Source: Mesorhizobium sp. M4B.F.Ca.ET.058.02.1.1 (GTDB lineage Bacteria > Pseudomonadota > Alphaproteobacteria > Rhizobiales > Rhizobiaceae). From it: a stretch of 64,000 nucleotides of DNA. Location: NCBI RefSeq assembly GCF_003952505.1, contig NZ_CP034450.1, positions 2,356,001-2,420,000 of the forward strand. The letters are read 5' to 3'. A program made the position numbers and the translations under genes. The notes below the pieces were generated by a model. That model did no database searches and was not told the origin of the DNA. It saw only the letters and a program-made list of their open reading frames with translations. Positions 7,998 to 17,675 of the stretch are shown in pieces (positions within the stretch are counted from its first letter, which is position 1; every line of letters starts with the position of its first letter).

Positions 7998-10889
7998 TTG
8001 TTGACGATTTTTTCGCGATTCGCGTCGCTGCTCGCCCTTGTCCTGGCGATGGTCGTTGCGCTCTGCGCAGCCTCGCCGGCGTTCGCCGTTGAACCGATCA
8101 AGATCGCCCGCGACGACGTGGCGCTCGACCTCTCGCGTGCCTTCGATCTGTACCCGAATCAAGGCGAGAATTTCCAGGTCTCGACAGCCCCCGGCCCCGA
8201 CGGTATCGTAAGGCGCATCGAGGTGGAAGCGAAGGATTCGCGCTCGAGTGGCGACTGGGCCGTGTTCGCGCTCGCCAACACCACCGACCAACAGCTCGAC
8301 CGGCTGATCGTGGCGCCGCATTTCCGCCTGGTGAATTCCGGCATCTTCTGGCCCGATCTCGGCGCGACACGTATCGCCGCGATCACGCCCAGCGAAGGCT
8401 TCGCGCTCGACCGCCAGACCAGCCCCGATGCCGACGTGTTCCGGGTGACGCTGAACCCCGGCACTGTGGTCACCTTTGTCGCCGAGCTTGCCTCTCCGAA
8501 ACTGCCGCAGGTCTATCTGTGGGATCCGGAATCCTACAAGGACTCGGTCAATTCCTATACGCTGTTCCGCGGCATCGTCATCGGCATTGCCGGCCTTTTG
8601 GCGTTGTTCCTGACCATCCTGTTCGTCGTCAAGGGGACCTCGATGTTCCCGGCCACGGCAGCGCTTGCCTGGGCGGTGCTTGCCTATATCTGCGTCGATT
8701 TCGGCTTCCTCAACAAGATCATCGAGATATCGCCCGGCAATGAACAGATGTGGCGCGCCGGAACCGAGGTGGCGCTGGCGGCGACCTTCGTTGTGTTCCT
8801 GTTCGCCTATCTCAACCTCAACCGCTGGCATGGCCATTTCAGCTACGGCGCGCTGGTCTGGATCCTCGGTCTGCTCTTGATCGCCGGCGTCGCCATCATC
8901 GATCCTGCGGTGGCGGCCGGCATTGCCCGCATCTCGTTTGCAGCCACGGCGCTGACCGGCCTCGGACTGATCATCTTCCTTGGCATTCGTGGTTACGATC
9001 GCGCGATCATGCTGGTGCCGAGTTGGGTCATGGTCTTGCTGTGGCTATGCGGGTCGTGGATGGCGATCACCGGAATGCTCGACAACGATATCGCCCAGCC
9101 GGCGCTGGGCGGCGGCCTGATCCTGATCATCCTTCTGATCGGCTTCACCGTCATGCAGCACGCCTTTGCCGGCGGTGGCGCCCATCAGGGCCTGTTCTCC
9201 GATCTCGAACGGCAGGCGCTCGCCGTCGCCGGATCGGGCGACATCGTGTGGGACTGGGACGTGCTGCGCGACCGGGTCGTCACCAAGCCGGATGTCAGCC
9301 TACAGCTTGGCCTTGCCCCCAACAGTCTTGGCGGCGCGGCCCGCAACTGGCTGCCGGTGCTGCATGCCGACGACCGCGACACCTTCCGCACCACGCTCGA
9401 CGTGGTGCTGGAGCACCGTCGCGGCCGCGTGGCACAGAATTTCCGCCTGCGCGGCGCCGACGGGCACTATCACTGGTTCTCGCTGCGCGCCCGCCCGGTG
9501 ATTGGCTCGGACGGCGAGGTGATCCGCTGCGTCGGCACCATGGTCGACGTCACTGAGCAAAAGAAATCCGAGGAAAGGCTGCTGCACGACGCCGTGCACG
9601 ACAATTTGACCGGCCTGCCCAACCGCGAATTGTTCATGAACCGGCTGGAGGCGATCATCTCGATCGCCCGCACCGAGGACAAGGTGCGCCCGACCGTCTT
9701 CGTCATCGACATCGACCGCTTCAAACAGGTCAATGACGGCCTCGGCATCTCCGCCGGGGACACCATCCTGCTCACCATCGCACGCCGCCTGCATCGGCTC
9801 TTGAAGCCCAAGGATTCGCTGTCGCGCTTTGCCGGCGACCAGTTCGCGCTGATGCTCCTGTCGGAACAGGATCCGGCCCGTATCGCCGCTGTGGCGGACG
9901 CCATCAAGCACGCCATCAACAACCCGATCACATTCGCCAAGCGCGAGATCGTGCTTACCGCCTCGATCGGGCTGATCACCTGGACGACGGCGCAGACCTC
10001 GTCCGAGGACATGGTCAAGGACGCCGAGCTTGCCATGCACCAGGCCAAGCGCTTTGGCGGCGACAGGATCGAGCCGTTCCGGCCGGCCTTCCGCACCGTC
10101 GGCACCGACCGGCTGCAGTTCGAATCCGACCTGCGCCGCGCCATCGAGCGCCGTGAATTCACCCTTGCCTACCAGCCGATCGTGCGGCTGGAGGATGGCA
10201 GCGTCGCCGGCTTCGAGGCGCTGCTCAGGTGGGACCATCCGCGTCGCGGCATGATCCCGCCGGGCGATTTCATTCCGGTGGCCGAAAGCTGCGGGCTGAT
10301 CGTGCAGCTCGGCCTGTTCGCCATGCAGCAGGCGGCAGAGGACCTGGCGACCTGGCAGAAGCAGATCGGCGACGCGCCGCTGTCGGTTTCGGTCAACCTC
10401 TCCAGCCGCCAGTTGATCCGCCGCGACCTGGTCAGCGACGTGCGCTCGGTCATCGCGCGCGCCAATCTGAAGCCGCGCTGCTTCCGCCTCGAACTCACCG
10501 AGTCGCTTGTGATGGACAATCCGGAGCAGACCGCGCATGTGCTGACAAAGCTGAAGCAGCTCGGGATCGGGCTGTCGCTCGACGATTTCGGCACCGGCTA
10601 TTCGTCGCTGTCCTATCTGACGCGTTTCCCTTTCGACACGATCAAGATAGACAAGAGCTTCGTCGACGACGCGACGCCGAAGCGCGCGGTGCTGCTCAAA
10701 TCCATGGTCAACATGGCGCATGAGCTTGGCCTGTCGGTCGTGGCGGAAGGCATCTCGGACGAGAGCGATGCGCTGGAGCTGCGCCAGATGGGCTGCGAAT
10801 ATGTGCAGAGTTTCATGTTCGGCGCGCCGATGCCCGGCGACCAGGTGCTGAAGACGCTGAAGGAACAGTACCCGCTTACGCAGGCGTGA
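7998..10889 (+). CDS. Membrane PAS-GGDEF-EAL cyclic-di-GMP phosphodiesterase
   Basis: A 963-residue sensor. Residues 1-30 are a signal peptide (ending ASPAFA), about 31-175 a periplasmic 7TMR-DISM-like domain, about 190-400 several membrane helices, about 410-525 a PAS domain (WDWDVLRDRVV to VGTMVDVTEQKKSEE), then GGDEF and EAL. The GGDEF signature is changed to AGDQF, so cyclase activity is doubtful. EAL residues look intact: GFEALLRW, ELTESLV, DDFGTGYSSLSYL, IKIDKSF and VAEGI. Net function is probably c-di-GMP hydrolysis, with the degenerate GGDEF as a regulatory module. The start is TTG, at 7998 or 8001; GAAGGG at 7988-7993 favours 8001. The stop abuts that of yqgE. Confidence 0.92.
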   Translation: MLTIFSRFASLLALVLAMVVALCAASPAFAVEPIKIARDDVALDLSRAFDLYPNQGENFQVSTAPGPDGIVRRIEVEAKDSRSSGDWAVFALANTTDQQLDRLIVAPHFRLVNSGIFWPDLGATRIAAITPSEGFALDRQTSPDADVFRVTLNPGTVVTFVAELASPKLPQVYLWDPESYKDSVNSYTLFRGIVIGIAGLLALFLTILFVVKGTSMFPATAALAWAVLAYICVDFGFLNKIIEISPGNEQMWRAGTEVALAATFVVFLFAYLNLNRWHGHFSYGALVWILGLLLIAGVAIIDPAVAAGIARISFAATALTGLGLIIFLGIRGYDRAIMLVPSWVMVLLWLCGSWMAITGMLDNDIAQPALGGGLILIILLIGFTVMQHAFAGGGAHQGLFSDLERQALAVAGSGDIVWDWDVLRDRVVTKPDVSLQLGLAPNSLGGAARNWLPVLHADDRDTFRTTLDVVLEHRRGRVAQNFRLRGADGHYHWFSLRARPVIGSDGEVIRCVGTMVDVTEQKKSEERLLHDAVHDNLTGLPNRELFMNRLEAIISIARTEDKVRPTVFVIDIDRFKQVNDGLGISAGDTILLTIARRLHRLLKPKDSLSRFAGDQFALMLLSEQDPARIAAVADAIKHAINNPITFAKREIVLTASIGLITWTTAQTSSEDMVKDAELAMHQAKRFGGDRIEPFRPAFRTVGTDRLQFESDLRRAIERREFTLAYQPIVRLEDGSVAGFEALLRWDHPRRGMIPPGDFIPVAESCGLIVQLGLFAMQQAAEDLATWQKQIGDAPLSVSVNLSSRQLIRRDLVSDVRSVIARANLKPRCFRLELTESLVMDNPEQTAHVLTKLKQLGIGLSLDDFGTGYSSLSYLTRFPFDTIKIDKSFVDDATPKRAVLLKSMVNMAHELGLSVVAEGISDESDALELRQMGCEYVQSFMFGAPMPGDQVLKTLKEQYPLTQA

Positions 10890-11498
10890 TCACGCGTGGC
10901 CGGCCGCCAGGCTGAGATGCGCGAGATCGATGCCGATCGAAGCGAGGATGCGGTCGTATTTGCGCTCGATATCGGTGTCGAACAAGAGCTCCGGCGTCGC
11001 CGGACAGGTCAGCCAGCCATTCTCGGCGATCTCGCTTTCCAGCTGCCCGGCGCCCCAGCCGGAATAGCCGAGCGCCATCAGCGCATGCCGGGGCCCTCTG
11101 CCGGACGAGATGGCGCGCAAGATGTCGACGGTGGCGGTCAGGCAGATGTCGTCGGAGACGCTGAGCGAGGATTCCACCCGGTAATCGCCGGAGTGCAGGA
11201 CGAAGCCGCGGCTGCGGTCCACCGGCCCGCCGTTGCGCACGACGAAGTCGCGCGCATGCGCCGGCAAGCGGATCGCCTCCTGCTCGTTCATGATGCCGAG
11301 CTGCACCAGAAGGTCCGGAAACAGCATCTGCTGCGTCTGGTTGATGATCAGGCCCATCGCGCCCTCGTCGCTGTGGGCGCAGATGTAGATGACTGAGCGC
11401 GTGAAGCGGTCGTCCTTCATGCCGGGCATGGCAATCAGGAACTGATCGTCGAGAAAACCGCGTCCGGCGGTCGTCTTCTTGTGGCGCAACAAGTCCAT
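10890..11498 (-). CDS. YqgE/AlgH family protein (UPF0301)
   Basis: A 202-residue protein with the UPF0301 signatures [49 protein letters not shown] and [13 protein letters not shown]. The molecular role of YqgE/AlgH is not established. The start at 11498 ([10 protein letters not shown]) gives the usual family length of about 200; the frame stays open to a GTG at 11588, which would add 30 residues with no ribosome site. It is convergent with the GGDEF-EAL gene, and the two stop codons are adjacent (TGATCA). Confidence 0.93.
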   Translation of the reverse strand: MDLLRHKKTTAGRGFLDDQFLIAMPGMKDDRFTRSVIYICAHSDEGAMGLIINQTQQMLFPDLLVQLGIMNEQEAIRLPAHARDFVVRNGGPVDRSRGFVLHSGDYRVESSLSVSDDICLTATVDILRAISSGRGPRHALMALGYSGWGAGQLESEIAENGWLTCPATPELLFDTDIERKYDRILASIGIDLAHLSLAAGHA

Positions 11499-11680
11499 GG
11501 AAGGGAGGGTAACCCGTTTCCGGGGCGCCGAAAAGATGCGCGACGCGCGATTTGAGGGTTGGCTGCCGCCGTAGAATTCGCCGCTCACTTGCGGGCGGCG
11601 TGCACGATCTCACGCAAATATGATACCGAAAGGCTCATGACATCATTGCGCAGCCACGAACTGACGATCAAATCACTGCC

Positions 11681-12487
11681 ATGCGAAGCCTGAAGATCCT
11701 GCTGCTCTGCTCCGCCGTTGGACTGGGAATGAGCGTTCCCGCATCGGCCTCCTCGTCGATCTGGTACAACAGCGAAGGCGGCAAGGTGCGGCTTGTGACC
11801 AGCGGCAAGCCCGACGAGGCCGGGCGTGTCCAGGGCGTGCTCGAAATCGCACTGAAGCCTGGCTGGAAGACCTATTGGCGCGATCCAGGCGACGCCGGCG
11901 TGCCGCCGCAGATCGACATTTCGCCCAGCACCAACATTACGAGCGCCGCAATCTCGTTTCCGCCGCCGCAACGCCACGACGACGGCTACGGCAAATGGGC
12001 TGGCTACGATCATCCGGTTTCACTGCCGGTGACCTTCATGCTGTCGGCCGCCGACCAGCCGGCCGTCATTGTGGCCGATGTCTTCCTCGGCATCTGCGAG
12101 ACGATCTGCATTCCCGTGCAGACGCGGCTGAGCCTCGACCCGGCTTCCGATGCGGACAATGTGAAGGACACTGCGCAGGTGCAAGGGGCATTCGCGGCGC
12201 TGCCGGCGCCATCAAGGCCCGATTTTGGCGTCAACGTGCTGCCCGGCGACCACGAGACGCTGGTCGTCGAGGCGAGCTTCCCCGGCGACCCGCAAGCGGC
12301 CGACTTCTTCGTCGCCGGCGAGCGGGACTATATGTTCGGCGCCCCGATGCGCAGCGAAAAGGACGGCAAACTGGTGTTCACGGTGCCGATCCTCGACCGG
12401 CCATCGACCACGCCGACCGACGGCGGGCTCCATTACACGCTGACCAGCGCCGAGGGCGCTGTCGAGGGTCTGCTGCCGTTTCCGTGA
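11681..12487 (+). CDS. Periplasmic DsbD N-terminal-domain-like protein
   Basis: A 268-residue secreted protein with a signal peptide ending near ASASS. The mature part matches the thiol:disulfide interchange protein DsbD alpha-domain pattern: LKPGWKTYWRDPGDAGVPP, FPPPQRH, GKWAGYDHPVSLPVTF, and the cysteine pair GICETICIPVQ. No membrane transporter domain or thioredoxin domain follows, so this is a stand-alone periplasmic domain. It may accept electrons from a CcdA/ScsB-like partner not present here. A peroxiredoxin lies 132 bp downstream on the same strand, a thiol-related neighbour. Confidence 0.85.
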   Translation: MRSLKILLLCSAVGLGMSVPASASSSIWYNSEGGKVRLVTSGKPDEAGRVQGVLEIALKPGWKTYWRDPGDAGVPPQIDISPSTNITSAAISFPPPQRHDDGYGKWAGYDHPVSLPVTFMLSAADQPAVIVADVFLGICETICIPVQTRLSLDPASDADNVKDTAQVQGAFAALPAPSRPDFGVNVLPGDHETLVVEASFPGDPQAADFFVAGERDYMFGAPMRSEKDGKLVFTVPILDRPSTTPTDGGLHYTLTSAEGAVEGLLPFP

Positions 12488-12619
12488 CACTCCAATTGGT
12501 GCGCAGTTGGAGAGATCCTTTGCTCCAGGCGCGCCAGCGGTTGCGGACGGCATCCGAGTTCGCTATCGCAAGGGAAACATCCTGCCACACTTCCCACCCC
12601 ATATCGAACGAGGTATTCA

Positions 12620-13099
12620 ATGATCTCCGTTGGCGACAGACTGCCCGATGCGACCTTCAAGACGATGACCGCCGACGGTGCCAAGCCGATCACGACAGCT
12701 GACCTCTTCGCGGGCAAGAAGGTCGTGCTGTTCGGCGTTCCCGGCGCCTTCACGCCGACCTGCAGCAACAACCACCTGCCCGGCTATCTGGAAAACCATG
12801 ACGCCATCCTGGCGCGCGGCGTCGACACGATCGCCGTGGTCTCCGTCAACGACGTGCATGTCATGGGTGCCTGGGCGCGCTTCAGCGGCGGTGAGGACAA
12901 GATCCTCTATCTGGCCGACGGCAGCGGCGATTTCGCCAAGTCGGTCGGTCTCGACAATGACCTTTCCGCAAACGGCATGGGGCTGCGCTCGAAGCGTTTT
13001 TCGATGATCGTCGAGGACGGCAAGGTCACCGCTCTCAACGTCGAGACCAAGCCCGGCGTCGACACGTCGGGTGCCGCGCACATCTTGGAACAGCTCTAG
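12620..13099 (+). CDS. Atypical 2-Cys peroxiredoxin, Prx5 type
   Basis: A 159-residue cytosolic peroxiredoxin that reduces hydroperoxides. The peroxidatic cysteine is Cys48 in FGVPGAFTPTCSNNHLP, the hallmark of the Prx5/PMP20 group. VVSVNDVHVMGAWAR and a typical C-terminal GAAHILEQL follow. There is no glutaredoxin fusion. GAGG stands 6 bases before the ATG at 12620. A hairpin just after the stop may end its transcript. Confidence 0.95.
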   Translation: MISVGDRLPDATFKTMTADGAKPITTADLFAGKKVVLFGVPGAFTPTCSNNHLPGYLENHDAILARGVDTIAVVSVNDVHVMGAWARFSGGEDKILYLADGSGDFAKSVGLDNDLSANGMGLRSKRFSMIVEDGKVTALNVETKPGVDTSGAAHILEQL

Positions 13100-13101
13100 C
13101 A

Positions 13102-13125
13102 CTGGACCGGGCCGACCCGGACCAG
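13102..13125 (+). terminator. Hairpin after the peroxiredoxin gene, possible terminator
   Basis: An inverted repeat with 10-base arms (CTGGACCGGG and CCCGGACCAG, one A-A mismatch) around a 4-base loop starts 3 bases after the peroxiredoxin stop. It lacks the T run of a classical intrinsic terminator, so it could equally be an mRNA-stabilising stem. Confidence 0.45.
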
Positions 13126-13186
13126 ACATTGCCAAGGATCGCGCCCGGCCGCGCTTGATGTTTCTTGCCTTCGGGGGACCTGACCG

Positions 13187-13663
13187 ATGTTCGATGTAAT
13201 CTGGCGCAGTGTGGCGATCGGCATCGGCGCGACGTTGCTGATGGATATCTGGGCTGTTTTCCTCAACAAGGCCTTTGCCCAGCCGCGGCCGAACTGGGGG
13301 CCGGTCGGCCGATGGGTCTGGCACCTCAGGAGCAAGGTCTTCCACGACGATATCGGCGAAGCCGCGCCTTACGCGCATGAAGTGGCGCTGGGCTGGGCCT
13401 TCCACTATTTTGTCGGCATCGTCTACGGCATCATCCTGGTCGTGCTCGCGGGAACGGCGTGGCTCGCCCAGCCGACCTTCCTGCCGGCCTTCATCCTCGG
13501 CATCGTCACTGTCGGCGCCGGCTGGTTCCTGCTGGCGCCCGGTATGGGCGCCGGCTGGGCCGCCTCGAAGCGGCCAAATCCGATGCAGATCCGCGCCCTC
13601 AACCTCGTCTCTCACACGATGTTCGCGCTGGGGCTCTACGGCACCGCCCTCATGATCCGTTGA
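13187..13663 (+). CDS. DUF2938 integral membrane protein
   Basis: A 158-residue protein with about four hydrophobic helices (near residues 5-25, 70-92, 97-115 and 135-155) and the DUF2938 segments GIGATLLMDIWAVF, GWAFHYFVGIVYGII and LAPGMGAGWAASKRPNP. The family has no assigned function. GGGGGA lies 8 bases before the ATG. It follows the peroxiredoxin by 87 bp. Confidence 0.8.
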   Translation: MFDVIWRSVAIGIGATLLMDIWAVFLNKAFAQPRPNWGPVGRWVWHLRSKVFHDDIGEAAPYAHEVALGWAFHYFVGIVYGIILVVLAGTAWLAQPTFLPAFILGIVTVGAGWFLLAPGMGAGWAASKRPNPMQIRALNLVSHTMFALGLYGTALMIR

Positions 13664-13690
13664 GGAGCACAGCTCTTATCCCCCGACTGA

Positions 13691-14362
13691 TTACAATTCA
13701 CCGACGGTGCGCCGCTTCATCGAGGCAACGGTGTCGATGATTTCCTGGCGCAGCGCTTCCTTCTGCGCCTCGAATTGCTCCCGCGTGATGCCTTGACCGC
13801 CGGTGGCGGTGACACCGAATTCCTCCAGCGCGAATTCGTAACGCGTTTTCCATCTGATCACATGCTCGGTCATCACCTGGGTGAGCGCCGGCACCGCGCC
13901 CGGATGCGCCGGCAGGCCGCACAATTGCGTGGTCCGCGCATCCACCGCCAGCATGATGACATTCCAGTCGTCGAAACCGATGAGATCCATCTGGGCATAG
14001 AGGAACGCGCCATGCTCGCCGTCCCAGATCGATTGATCGATGACCAGGAAGGGGGCGGCACGGCAATAGCCATGGCGTGCCGCCATATCGCGGTTGAAGG
14101 TCTCGGAGCGCTTCTGAAGCCGGTATTTGGCCGTGGCGAAGAGGGCGATGTAGTCGTCGGCCGTGCGCATTATGTTGCGCTGATCGTCCGGCGCGAAGCC
14201 GAGCTCGCGCAGCATGGAGCCGATTTTCGGATCGTCCCAGAGTTCCTTGGAGAATACGCGCGTCACGCCGTCGGCATCGGGCGTCGGACGCATCCTTTTC
14301 TTGAGCTCGGCAAAGCTGTGCTGCTGCTTGCCGAAAATCCTGCGCCCGAACATCGCCACCAT
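13691..14362 (-). CDS. Conserved hypothetical protein
   Basis: A 223-residue soluble protein without signal peptide or membrane segment. Visible features are a basic N-terminus (MVAMFGRRIFGKQQH), a charged helical middle (DDYIALFATAKYRLQKRSE), conserved-looking WDGEHGAFLYAQMDLIGFDDW, and a predicted coiled C-terminus (REQFEAQKEALRQEIIDTV). A second ATG at 14353 is an alternative start. I do not recognise the family. It faces the DUF2938 gene convergently. Confidence 0.7.
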   Translation of the reverse strand: MVAMFGRRIFGKQQHSFAELKKRMRPTPDADGVTRVFSKELWDDPKIGSMLRELGFAPDDQRNIMRTADDYIALFATAKYRLQKRSETFNRDMAARHGYCRAAPFLVIDQSIWDGEHGAFLYAQMDLIGFDDWNVIMLAVDARTTQLCGLPAHPGAVPALTQVMTEHVIRWKTRYEFALEEFGVTATGGQGITREQFEAQKEALRQEIIDTVASMKRRTVGEL

Positions 14363-14452
14363 GCCTTGTGCCAGGTCGATCGCGGCAGCATATGGCGCCG
14401 GGCGTAAAAGTGATTTTAACCAGAAGCCTAGACTTGCTCGCTTCCAGCCAAA

Positions 14453-15046
14453 TCAACCATCCAGTCGCGGTGCCGGCCTGTCGATCGGCCGCCATGCGTG
14501 GACGACGCGTCGCATGCTGATTTCGTAGGCGAAATAGTTGCCACCACCCGCTGGCTGGTCCGCCTCGCGGCTGATTTCCCGCCCGGTCAGGGAAAGCAGC
14601 AGGAGCGTTCCCACGCCCCCGTGGCCCACGAAAGCAATATCGCCGGGGCCGTCGACGCCGAGCACCGCGTCGACTTCGCTCACGATACGGCGCTGGGCAT
14701 CGATGGCCCTTTCCCATCCGCGAATGCTGCTGTGTGGATTGGCGAAGAATTGGTCGGCGACCGCCTCGAATTCCGGCGGCGGCAGGAAACCCGTTGCCGA
14801 CCGATCGTTCTCGTGCATCCGTTCCCTCACCTCGACCGCGAGGTTCAGATGCCTTGCGAGGATCTCGGCGGTTTCGATCGCCTTGCGTTCAGCCGACGAC
14901 ACGACACGCCGGATCGACCCGATCCAGGGCTGGTCGAGCATTGTGGACGCTCTGGCTCGCCCGATGTCGGATAGCCCCCACTCCGGCACCGGAACGTTGG
15001 CATCGACCTGAACCTGGGGATGCGTGATGTAGTATGCGGTCGCCAC
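14453..15046 (-). CDS. Histidine-phosphatase-superfamily protein with altered RHG motif
   Basis: A 197-residue protein with the phosphoglycerate-mutase-like fold. It retains the second catalytic His in DIAFVGHGGVGTLLL and the segment VVSSAERKAIETAEIL, but the N-terminal RHG triad reads THP (YYITHPQV), keeping the His while losing the Arg. It may be a divergent phosphatase or a family member with reduced activity. The start is a GTG at 15044-15046. It follows rnhA on the same strand with 42 bp between and may be the tail of the ispH-thrB-rnhA unit. Confidence 0.78.
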   Translation of the reverse strand: MATAYYITHPQVQVDANVPVPEWGLSDIGRARASTMLDQPWIGSIRRVVSSAERKAIETAEILARHLNLAVEVRERMHENDRSATGFLPPPEFEAVADQFFANPHSSIRGWERAIDAQRRIVSEVDAVLGVDGPGDIAFVGHGGVGTLLLLSLTGREISREADQPAGGGNYFAYEISMRRVVHAWRPIDRPAPRLDG

Positions 15047-15088
15047 GATAGAGGGTCTTCCTGCCGGGGAGCGGAGCCGCTTGCGGAA

Positions 15089-15619
15089 TCAATAGCTCTG
15101 CGTCGAGCGCCGCGGCTTTGCCGCTGTCGGCTGCGTAGCTTGTGCCGCCGGCTGCGGTGCCACGGCAGGCCTGACGGGGCCTTTCTTGAACGGCGCCATG
15201 CCTTCGCGAGCGAGCTCGTCGGCGCGCTCGTTCTCGGCATGGCCGGCATGGCCCCTGACCCAGTTCCAGGTGACCTGGTGACGCCGGTTGGCTTCGTCCA
15301 GCGCCTGCCAGAGCTCGCCGTTTTTGACCGGCTTCTTGTCGGCGGTCCTCCAGCCGTTCTTCTTCCAGCCATGGATCCACTTGGAAATGCCGTCCATGAC
15401 GTATTTGCTGTCGGTGTGAAGCTCGACCGCGCAAGGCTCCTTCAGCGCGTTCAGCGCCGAGATGGCAGCGAGCAATTCCATACGGTTGTTGGTGGTCTCG
15501 GCCTCGCCGCCCGACAGTTCCTTGGTCTTGCCATTGAATCGCAGGATGGCGCCCCAGCCGCCGGGGCCCGGATTGCCCGAGCAGGCGCCATCCGTGAAGA
15601 TTTCAACATGCTTGGTCAT
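15089..15619 (-). CDS. rnhA: Ribonuclease HI
   Basis: A 176-residue type 1 RNase H that cleaves the RNA strand of RNA-DNA hybrids. The catalytic acids are visible as Asp10 ([17 protein letters not shown]), Glu48 (NNRMELLAA) and Asp70 (LHTDSKYV), plus the Asp in [10 protein letters not shown]. The C-terminus carries an unusual alanine/proline-rich tail ([16 protein letters not shown]) beyond the usual length of about 155. Its ATG overlaps the thrB stop by four bases (ATGA), so the genes are translationally coupled. Confidence 0.97.
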   Translation of the reverse strand: MTKHVEIFTDGACSGNPGPGGWGAILRFNGKTKELSGGEAETTNNRMELLAAISALNALKEPCAVELHTDSKYVMDGISKWIHGWKKNGWRTADKKPVKNGELWQALDEANRRHQVTWNWVRGHAGHAENERADELAREGMAPFKKGPVRPAVAPQPAAQATQPTAAKPRRSTQSY

Positions 15620-16578
15620 AGCAATCCGTATTCGGAGGGAGATTTGATCGCCCGATGGAACCGCATCCGGCGGATATATTCGGTCGGGTCGCGCTTCATG
15701 ACCAATCCGCCGTTGGGAATGGTCAGCCAGTCATAAAGCCGGGTCAGCATGAAGCGCAACGCCGAGCCGCGCGCCAGCATCGGCAGCGCCGCCTTCTCGT
15801 CGCCGCTCAAAGGCCGCACACTCTGGTAGCCGGCGAGCAGCGCCGTACCCTTGGTCAGGTTGAAGGAAAAGTCCTTCTCGAAGCACCAGGCGTTGAGGCA
15901 GGTGGCGACGTCATAGGCGTAGAGATCGTCGCAGGCGAAATAGAAATCGATCAGGCCGGACAGTTTCTCGCCGAGGAAGAAGACATTGTCGGGGAAAAGG
16001 TCGGCATGGATGATGCCTTCCGGCAGGTCCTTCGGCCAGTTGCGCTCGAAATCGGCGAAATCGGCATCGACCTCGGCTGCCAAGCCGGGCTCGACCTCGT
16101 CGGCCCGGTCGCGCGAGGCGTCCCACAATTTGCGCCAGCCGTCGATGGCGAGGGCATTCGGCCGCCGCAAGGCAAAATCCCGGCCGGCGAGATGAAGTTC
16201 GGCCAGCGCCTTGCCGACTTCGCCGCAATGCGCCGCCGTCGGCCGCCGCAGCGACAGGCCTTCGAGGAAGGTGATGATGACGGCGGGCCGGCCGGAGAGC
16301 TGGCCGATGACGGTGCCGTCGTGCGCGGTGACCGGCAGCGGGCAGGAAATGCCCTTTCGCGCCAGATGACCCATCAGGCCGAGGAAGAACGGCAGGTCAG
16401 CCTTGTCAACGCGCTTCTCATAGAGCGTCAGGATGTAGGAGCCGCTGGTGGCGTGCAGCAGGAAGTTGGAATTCTCGGTACCTTCGGCGATGCCCTTGTA
16501 GGACAAGAGTTCGCCGACCGGATAGGCCTTCAGGAACGCGCCAAGCTCGCCCTCGCTGACATCGGTATAGACGGCCAT
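15616..16578 (-). CDS. thrB: Homoserine kinase (ThrB2-like, aminoglycoside-phosphotransferase fold)
   Basis: A 320-residue kinase that makes O-phosphohomoserine, the substrate of threonine synthase. It is of the APH-fold type found in alphaproteobacteria: N-terminal [28 protein letters not shown], the catalytic loop [14 protein letters not shown], and the metal-binding [16 protein letters not shown]. It lies 7 bp downstream of ispH and overlaps rnhA. The ispH-thrB-rnhA order is typical of rhizobia. Confidence 0.96.
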   Translation of the reverse strand: MAVYTDVSEGELGAFLKAYPVGELLSYKGIAEGTENSNFLLHATSGSYILTLYEKRVDKADLPFFLGLMGHLARKGISCPLPVTAHDGTVIGQLSGRPAVIITFLEGLSLRRPTAAHCGEVGKALAELHLAGRDFALRRPNALAIDGWRKLWDASRDRADEVEPGLAAEVDADFADFERNWPKDLPEGIIHADLFPDNVFFLGEKLSGLIDFYFACDDLYAYDVATCLNAWCFEKDFSFNLTKGTALLAGYQSVRPLSGDEKAALPMLARGSALRFMLTRLYDWLTIPNGGLVMKRDPTEYIRRMRFHRAIKSPSEYGLL

Positions 16579-16585
16579 GGGCGCT

Positions 16586-17590
16586 TCACGCGGCTCCGTT
16601 GACGAAGGCCATGTCGGCCGCCGTCAGTTCGACATCGCGCAAAACCCGCATCACCGGAAAGTCCTCCGTTTCGGTCGCCGTCACCGCCAGCTCGATCGTC
16701 ACGTCGAAGCGCTGCCGGAAGGCATCGATGATCTCATCGACAATGATCTCCGGCGCCGAGGCGCCCGCCGACAGGCCGAGCGTCGAGATATTGGCGATGT
16801 CGTTCCACGGAATCTCGGCGGCGCGCTGCACGAGAAGCGACATCGTGGCGCCGGCGCGTTCGGCGACTTCGACGAGACGCCGCGAATTGGAGGAGTTTGG
16901 GGCGCCGACGATCAGATAGAGATCGGCGCCGGCGGCGGTCTCCTTCACCGCTTCCTGGCGGTTGGTAGTGGCATAGCAGATCGATTCGGCGGCCGGCGCG
17001 TGCAACTCAGGAAAGCGCTCCGTGAGCGCGCGGATGATGCCAGCGGTGTCCTCGACCGACAGCGTGGTCTGGGTGACGAAGCCGAGTGCCGCCGGGTCGG
17101 CGGGCTCGAAAACGGCGGCGTCGGCCTCGGTCTCGATCAGAGTGACGGCGCCGTCCGCCAGCTGGCCCATGGTACCGATCACCTCGGGGTGGCCGGCATG
17201 GCCAATCAGGAGCACATGGCGGCCGAGGCGCTGGTGGCGCATCGCCTGCTTATGCACCTTGGACACCAGCGGACAGGTGGCATCGAGGTAGAACAGGTTG
17301 CGCGCCTGGGCATCCGCCGGCACCGATTTCGGCACGCCATGCGCCGAAAAGACGACCGGCGACTTCCGATGCTCGGGAGGGATCTCGGACAACTCCTCGA
17401 TGAACACGGCGCCCAGGCTCTGCAGCCCCTCGACGACATAGCGGTTGTGCACGATCTCGTGGCGGACGTAGACAGGCGCGCCGTATTTTTTCAGTGCCAG
17501 CACGACGATCTGGATGGCACGGTCGACGCCGGCGCAGAAGCCGCGCGGCTGGCAGAGCCTGATCGTCAGCGGTGGCTTTGTCTGAAGCAT
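16586..17590 (-). CDS. ispH: 4-hydroxy-3-methylbut-2-enyl diphosphate reductase
   Basis: A 334-residue Fe-S enzyme performing the last step of the non-mevalonate isoprenoid pathway, giving IPP and DMAPP. The three cluster cysteines are seen in [23 protein letters not shown] and [22 protein letters not shown] and [15 protein letters not shown] are further family signatures. dxs of the same pathway is in the window at 29.6-31.6 kb. The gene begins 85 bp after SURF1 in the same direction and may be read with the cytochrome oxidase operon or from its own promoter in that gap. Confidence 0.97.
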   Translation of the reverse strand: MLQTKPPLTIRLCQPRGFCAGVDRAIQIVVLALKKYGAPVYVRHEIVHNRYVVEGLQSLGAVFIEELSEIPPEHRKSPVVFSAHGVPKSVPADAQARNLFYLDATCPLVSKVHKQAMRHQRLGRHVLLIGHAGHPEVIGTMGQLADGAVTLIETEADAAVFEPADPAALGFVTQTTLSVEDTAGIIRALTERFPELHAPAAESICYATTNRQEAVKETAAGADLYLIVGAPNSSNSRRLVEVAERAGATMSLLVQRAAEIPWNDIANISTLGLSAGASAPEIIVDEIIDAFRQRFDVTIELAVTATETEDFPVMRVLRDVELTAADMAFVNGAA

Positions 17591-17675
17591 GATTGCGGAC
17601 CGGTTGATCGGAGCTCGGAACTTAAGGCGCGAAATGAGGTGCGCGCCCCTGCCCTGTCAAGGGCGACGACAGCAA

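Noticed and set aside
7392..8837. Long minus-strand frame (481 codons) across the GNAT and the GGDEF-EAL gene
   Set aside because: It runs across two real plus-strand genes and their junction and shows no family similarity; the same applies to the minus-strand frame at 9300-10721.
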